From Eubacteriales bacterium (GTDB lineage Bacteria; Bacillota; Clostridia; Christensenellales; Aristaeellaceae): DNA of 43,775 nt. The notes below the pieces were generated by a model, which saw only the letters and a list, made by a program, of their open reading frames with translations, was not told the origin of the DNA and searched no databases. A program made the position numbers and the translations under genes. Positions 41,536-43,775 of the stretch are shown here, one piece after another (the first letter of the stretch is position 1; every line of letters begins with the position of its first letter). Location: contig JAQUWD010000032.1 of assembly GCA_028693055.1 (NCBI GenBank), forward strand, positions 1 through 43,775, written 5' to 3'.

Positions 41536-42939
41536 TGGCTCGCCTTCTTCCAAGGCAGGGCTTTCTTTATCTGCTTCCAATGCTTCCACGTTTTTCAGCC
41601 GCCTTTCGATGGTGCGGGTTTTTACAAAAGCGGTATCGATGCTGTCGGTTGCCTGCTTTAGCTTTTCCTGCGTGCGCTGCAGCACCTGTGCAAAGCTGCC
41701 GAAGTCCGATTTCACAGCGCCTAGCAGCTTCCAAACCTCAGCCGAGCGCTGCTCGATTGCTAGGGTGCGGAAGCCCATCTGTAGGCTGTTTAACAACGCC
41801 AGTAAGGTACTGGGGCCGGAAATGAGAATCCGCTGTTCCCTTTGAATGCTCTCCACCACATCGGCGTGACGCATGACCTCGGCGTAAAGCCCTTCCAAGG
41901 GTAAAAACATCACCGCAAAATCCGTGGTGTGGGGAGGAGCAATATACTTGCCAATACGCTTGGCTTCAATGCGCACAGCGTTCATCAAAGCCTTCTGGGC
42001 AGCCTCCGTAGCCGGCGCGTCTCCGTTTTGGGAAGCTTCCGTCAGGCGGACATAGTCCTCCTGAGGAAATTTGCTGTCAATTGGCAGATAGACGGGCGCG
42101 CCGCCGTTATGCCCCGGCAGGCAAACCGCATACTCCACCCGTTCCTGAGTGCCCGGCGCTACGGCGACGTTTCGCTGATATTGGGATGTGGTAAGGGCTT
42201 GCTCTAATAACGCGCCCAGTTGAACCTCACCCCAAACGCCGCGGGTTTTTACATTGCCCAGCATGCGCTTCAAATCTCCCACACCGCTGGCTAAGCTGTG
42301 CATTTCTCCTAGCGATTGATAGACCTGCTCCAAACGCTTGCTGACCTGTGCGAAGCTCTCGTTTAGGCGCTTTTCCAATGTGTCGTGAAGCTTTTCGTCT
42401 ACGGTTTTGCGCATTTCTTCCAGCTTTTGGGCGTTATCAGTGCTCAAACGGCGTAGGGATTCGTCCATGGTTTTACGCAGTGCCTCCATCCGTTCCTCAT
42501 TTTGACGAAGAAGCGCGTTGGAACGCGCGTCGCTATTCTGAGCAGCGTTTTCCATACGGCGTAGGCTTTCCTCCGTAATGCGCTGCATGGCCTGCTGACG
42601 CTGGTCAAAAATCTGGGCGTTATCATAGTTCTGCTTGAGCAGCGCGTTTACCTGATCGCCCTGCATTTTCATGATGCTGTTGACCATGTTGAGCAGGTTG
42701 TCATTCGTACGGTTCAGATTTTGCGCTAGCTCCTCCCGTTGAGCGGCGCCTTGAGCCAGTAAATCGTCCTCCATATGCGCTAAACCGTCGCTAATGCCAT
42801 TTTGGAGCCCGGCAATAGAGCGCGCTTGCCCGGAGCGCAGCCGGGCAAGCAGCACAGCCAGTACGATGATGATCACAAGCATTAGCGCGAGCATTCCCAG
42901 CAGCAGCTGTGTTAAAGGACTTCCCATCAATTCCTGCAT
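41533..42939 (-). CDS. rmuC: DNA recombination protein RmuC
   Basis: A 468-residue protein. An N-terminal membrane segment (about 8-33) is followed by a long coiled coil (about 35-190) with many Gln, Glu and Arg, then the RmuC domain containing GVWGEVQLGALLEQAL, LPIDSKFPQEDY and MFLPLEGLYAEVM, the endonuclease-like core. RmuC limits DNA inversions at repeats in E. coli. It lies 39 bases behind recR, probably in one transcript. A start four codons later is also possible. Confidence 0.93.
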   Translation of the reverse strand: MQELMGSPLTQLLLGMLALMLVIIIVLAVLLARLRSGQARSIAGLQNGISDGLAHMEDDLLAQGAAQREELAQNLNRTNDNLLNMVNSIMKMQGDQVNALLKQNYDNAQIFDQRQQAMQRITEESLRRMENAAQNSDARSNALLRQNEERMEALRKTMDESLRRLSTDNAQKLEEMRKTVDEKLHDTLEKRLNESFAQVSKRLEQVYQSLGEMHSLASGVGDLKRMLGNVKTRGVWGEVQLGALLEQALTTSQYQRNVAVAPGTQERVEYAVCLPGHNGGAPVYLPIDSKFPQEDYVRLTEASQNGDAPATEAAQKALMNAVRIEAKRIGKYIAPPHTTDFAVMFLPLEGLYAEVMRHADVVESIQREQRILISGPSTLLALLNSLQMGFRTLAIEQRSAEVWKLLGAVKSDFGSFAQVLQRTQEKLKQATDSIDTAFVKTRTIERRLKNVEALEADKESPALEEGEP

Positions 42940-42978
42940 GCCGTATTCCAGCCTTTCGTATCAAAAAGAGCCGCCGAA

Positions 42979-43578
42979 TTACATTTCTCGGCGACCCTCC
43001 ATGGCCTTTGCCAATGTGATTTCGTCCGCGTATTCCAAGTCGCTTCCTACCGGCACGCCGTGAGCGATGCGGGTCACCAATAGTCCCATAGGCTTAATCA
43101 TTCTGGCTAAATAAGCGGCGGTTGCCTCGCCCTCAATATCCGGGTTGGTAGCCAGTATGATCTCCTTCACGCCGGGATCGTTGAGACGCGTCATTAGCTC
43201 CTTGATGCGGATATCTTCGGGGCCGACGCCATCCATGGGGGACAGGGTGCCGTGGAGCACGTGGTAGGTGCCGTGAAAGTCGTGCATCCGCTCGATGGCG
43301 GCCACGTCCCGGGGATCGCGCACCACGCAAATCTGTCCATTATGCCGACGGTCATCTTTGCAGATTTCACAGCAGCTTTCCGTGGCGTAGTTGCCGCAGA
43401 CGGTGCAGTAGCGGATTGCCTTTCGACCATTGTACAGCGTTGTCGCCAGCTCTCGCACATCCTCTAACGGCATGTTAATAATGTGATATGCAAGCCGCTG
43501 GGCGCTTTTCTGTCCGATGCCCGGAAGCCTCGACAGCTGGCTGACCATCCGGGCAATCGGCTCTAATTGTTGACCCAT
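42979..43578 (-). CDS. recR: Recombination mediator RecR
   Basis: A 199-residue protein of the RecFOR pathway that helps load RecA on gapped DNA. It has an N-terminal helix-hairpin-helix (LPGIGQKSAQRLAYHI), a four-Cys zinc finger (CTVCGNYATESCCEIC) and a Toprim domain (ICVVRDPRDVAAIE, then the GVGPEDIRI region). Length is exactly typical. It follows ybaB by three bases, the usual ybaB-recR order. Confidence 0.97.
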   Translation of the reverse strand: MGQQLEPIARMVSQLSRLPGIGQKSAQRLAYHIINMPLEDVRELATTLYNGRKAIRYCTVCGNYATESCCEICKDDRRHNGQICVVRDPRDVAAIERMHDFHGTYHVLHGTLSPMDGVGPEDIRIKELMTRLNDPGVKEIILATNPDIEGEATAAYLARMIKPMGLLVTRIAHGVPVGSDLEYADEITLAKAMEGRREM

Positions 43579-43581
43579 GGC

Positions 43582-43775
43582 TTAGAACATGCCTCCCATG
43601 CCGGGCGCAAGCTTTGAGATCTCGGAGCTGCGGGTTTCCTCGGCGTTCTGCAGCGCTTCGTTGACAGCGGCTAACACCATATCCTGCAGTAATTCCACAT
43701 CCTCAGGATCAACGCATTCCGGTTTGATTTCTATGCTCTTTAGCTCCCGTTTACCGGTTACGACTACCGTTACCA
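43582..43775 (-). CDS. ybaB: YbaB/EbfC nucleoid-associated protein, partial
   Basis: Only the C-terminal 64 residues are in the window; the 5' end lies beyond the right edge. The readable part, with VTGKRELKSIEI, CVDPEDVELLQDM and a C-terminal PGMGGMF, matches the YbaB/EbfC family of small DNA-binding dimers. The ribosome binding site GGGAGG of recR lies inside its last codons. Confidence 0.93.
   Translation of the reverse strand, partial: VTVVVTGKRELKSIEIKPECVDPEDVELLQDMVLAAVNEALQNAEETRSSEISKLAPGMGGMF

Overview
The window looks like a chromosome segment of a Gram-positive anaerobe of the class Clostridia. GC content is roughly half by eye. Supporting signs are Sec signal peptides and lipoproteins of Firmicute type, AGGAGG ribosome binding sites, a tyrosine-type T-box leader, an oxygen-labile iron-sulfur L-serine dehydratase, ATP-type PEP carboxykinase, YesM/YesN sensing and an electron-bifurcating lactate dehydrogenase type module. 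Genus and family cannot be fixed from the sequence alone. No tRNA, rRNA, CRISPR array, transposase or phage gene was seen.

Layout. 1-6308: a structured non-coding stretch, a secreted Sel1-repeat protein (-), a secreted two-repeat protein that is probably the flavinylation substrate of the ApbE lipoprotein encoded after it, a TraX-family membrane protein, a DegV lipid-binding protein and the MntP manganese exporter. 6288-12486: mostly minus strand. A T-box leader precedes an aminotransferase, tyrS, an IMPACT-family protein and an acetyltransferase, followed by sdaAB-sdaAA and a small zinc-ribbon protein; one small lipoprotein gene lies on the plus strand. 12712-16042: a two-component system followed by an ABC exporter whose promoter region carries four 11-bp direct repeats. 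16073-18944: a secreted polysaccharide deacetylase (-) and an orphan sugar-binding lipoprotein-like solute-binding protein (+). 19206-20810: pckA (-), followed by the second copy of a multi-hairpin repeat also found at 156-288. 21050-24366: a YesN/YesM-type two-component system.

24525-41486 is the most striking part: sixteen genes on one strand, mostly with overlaps or very short gaps. They encode an L-fucose/L-arabinose-isomerase-family protein, an RpiR-type regulator, a class II ketose-bisphosphate aldolase, a PfkB kinase, an aldose-epimerase-like protein, a DUF4867-like protein, an FAD-linked oxidase, a CCG-type iron-sulfur protein, EtfB, ferredoxin-fused EtfA, a second FAD-linked oxidase of LctD type, a LarA-type nickel racemase, an FGGY kinase, a second EtfB/EtfA pair and an IolB-like isomerase. 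The inferred logic is isomerisation, phosphorylation and aldol cleavage of an unknown sugar or sugar acid, coupled to oxidation of a 2-hydroxy acid product through one or two electron-transfer-flavoprotein systems, the first in the same gene order as the bifurcating lactate dehydrogenase lctBCD. Two near-identical promoters (before the isomerase and before the aldolase) and a perfect 15-bp palindrome suggest control by the internal RpiR protein.

41533-43775: rmuC, recR and the 3' end of ybaB on the minus strand, a common housekeeping order.
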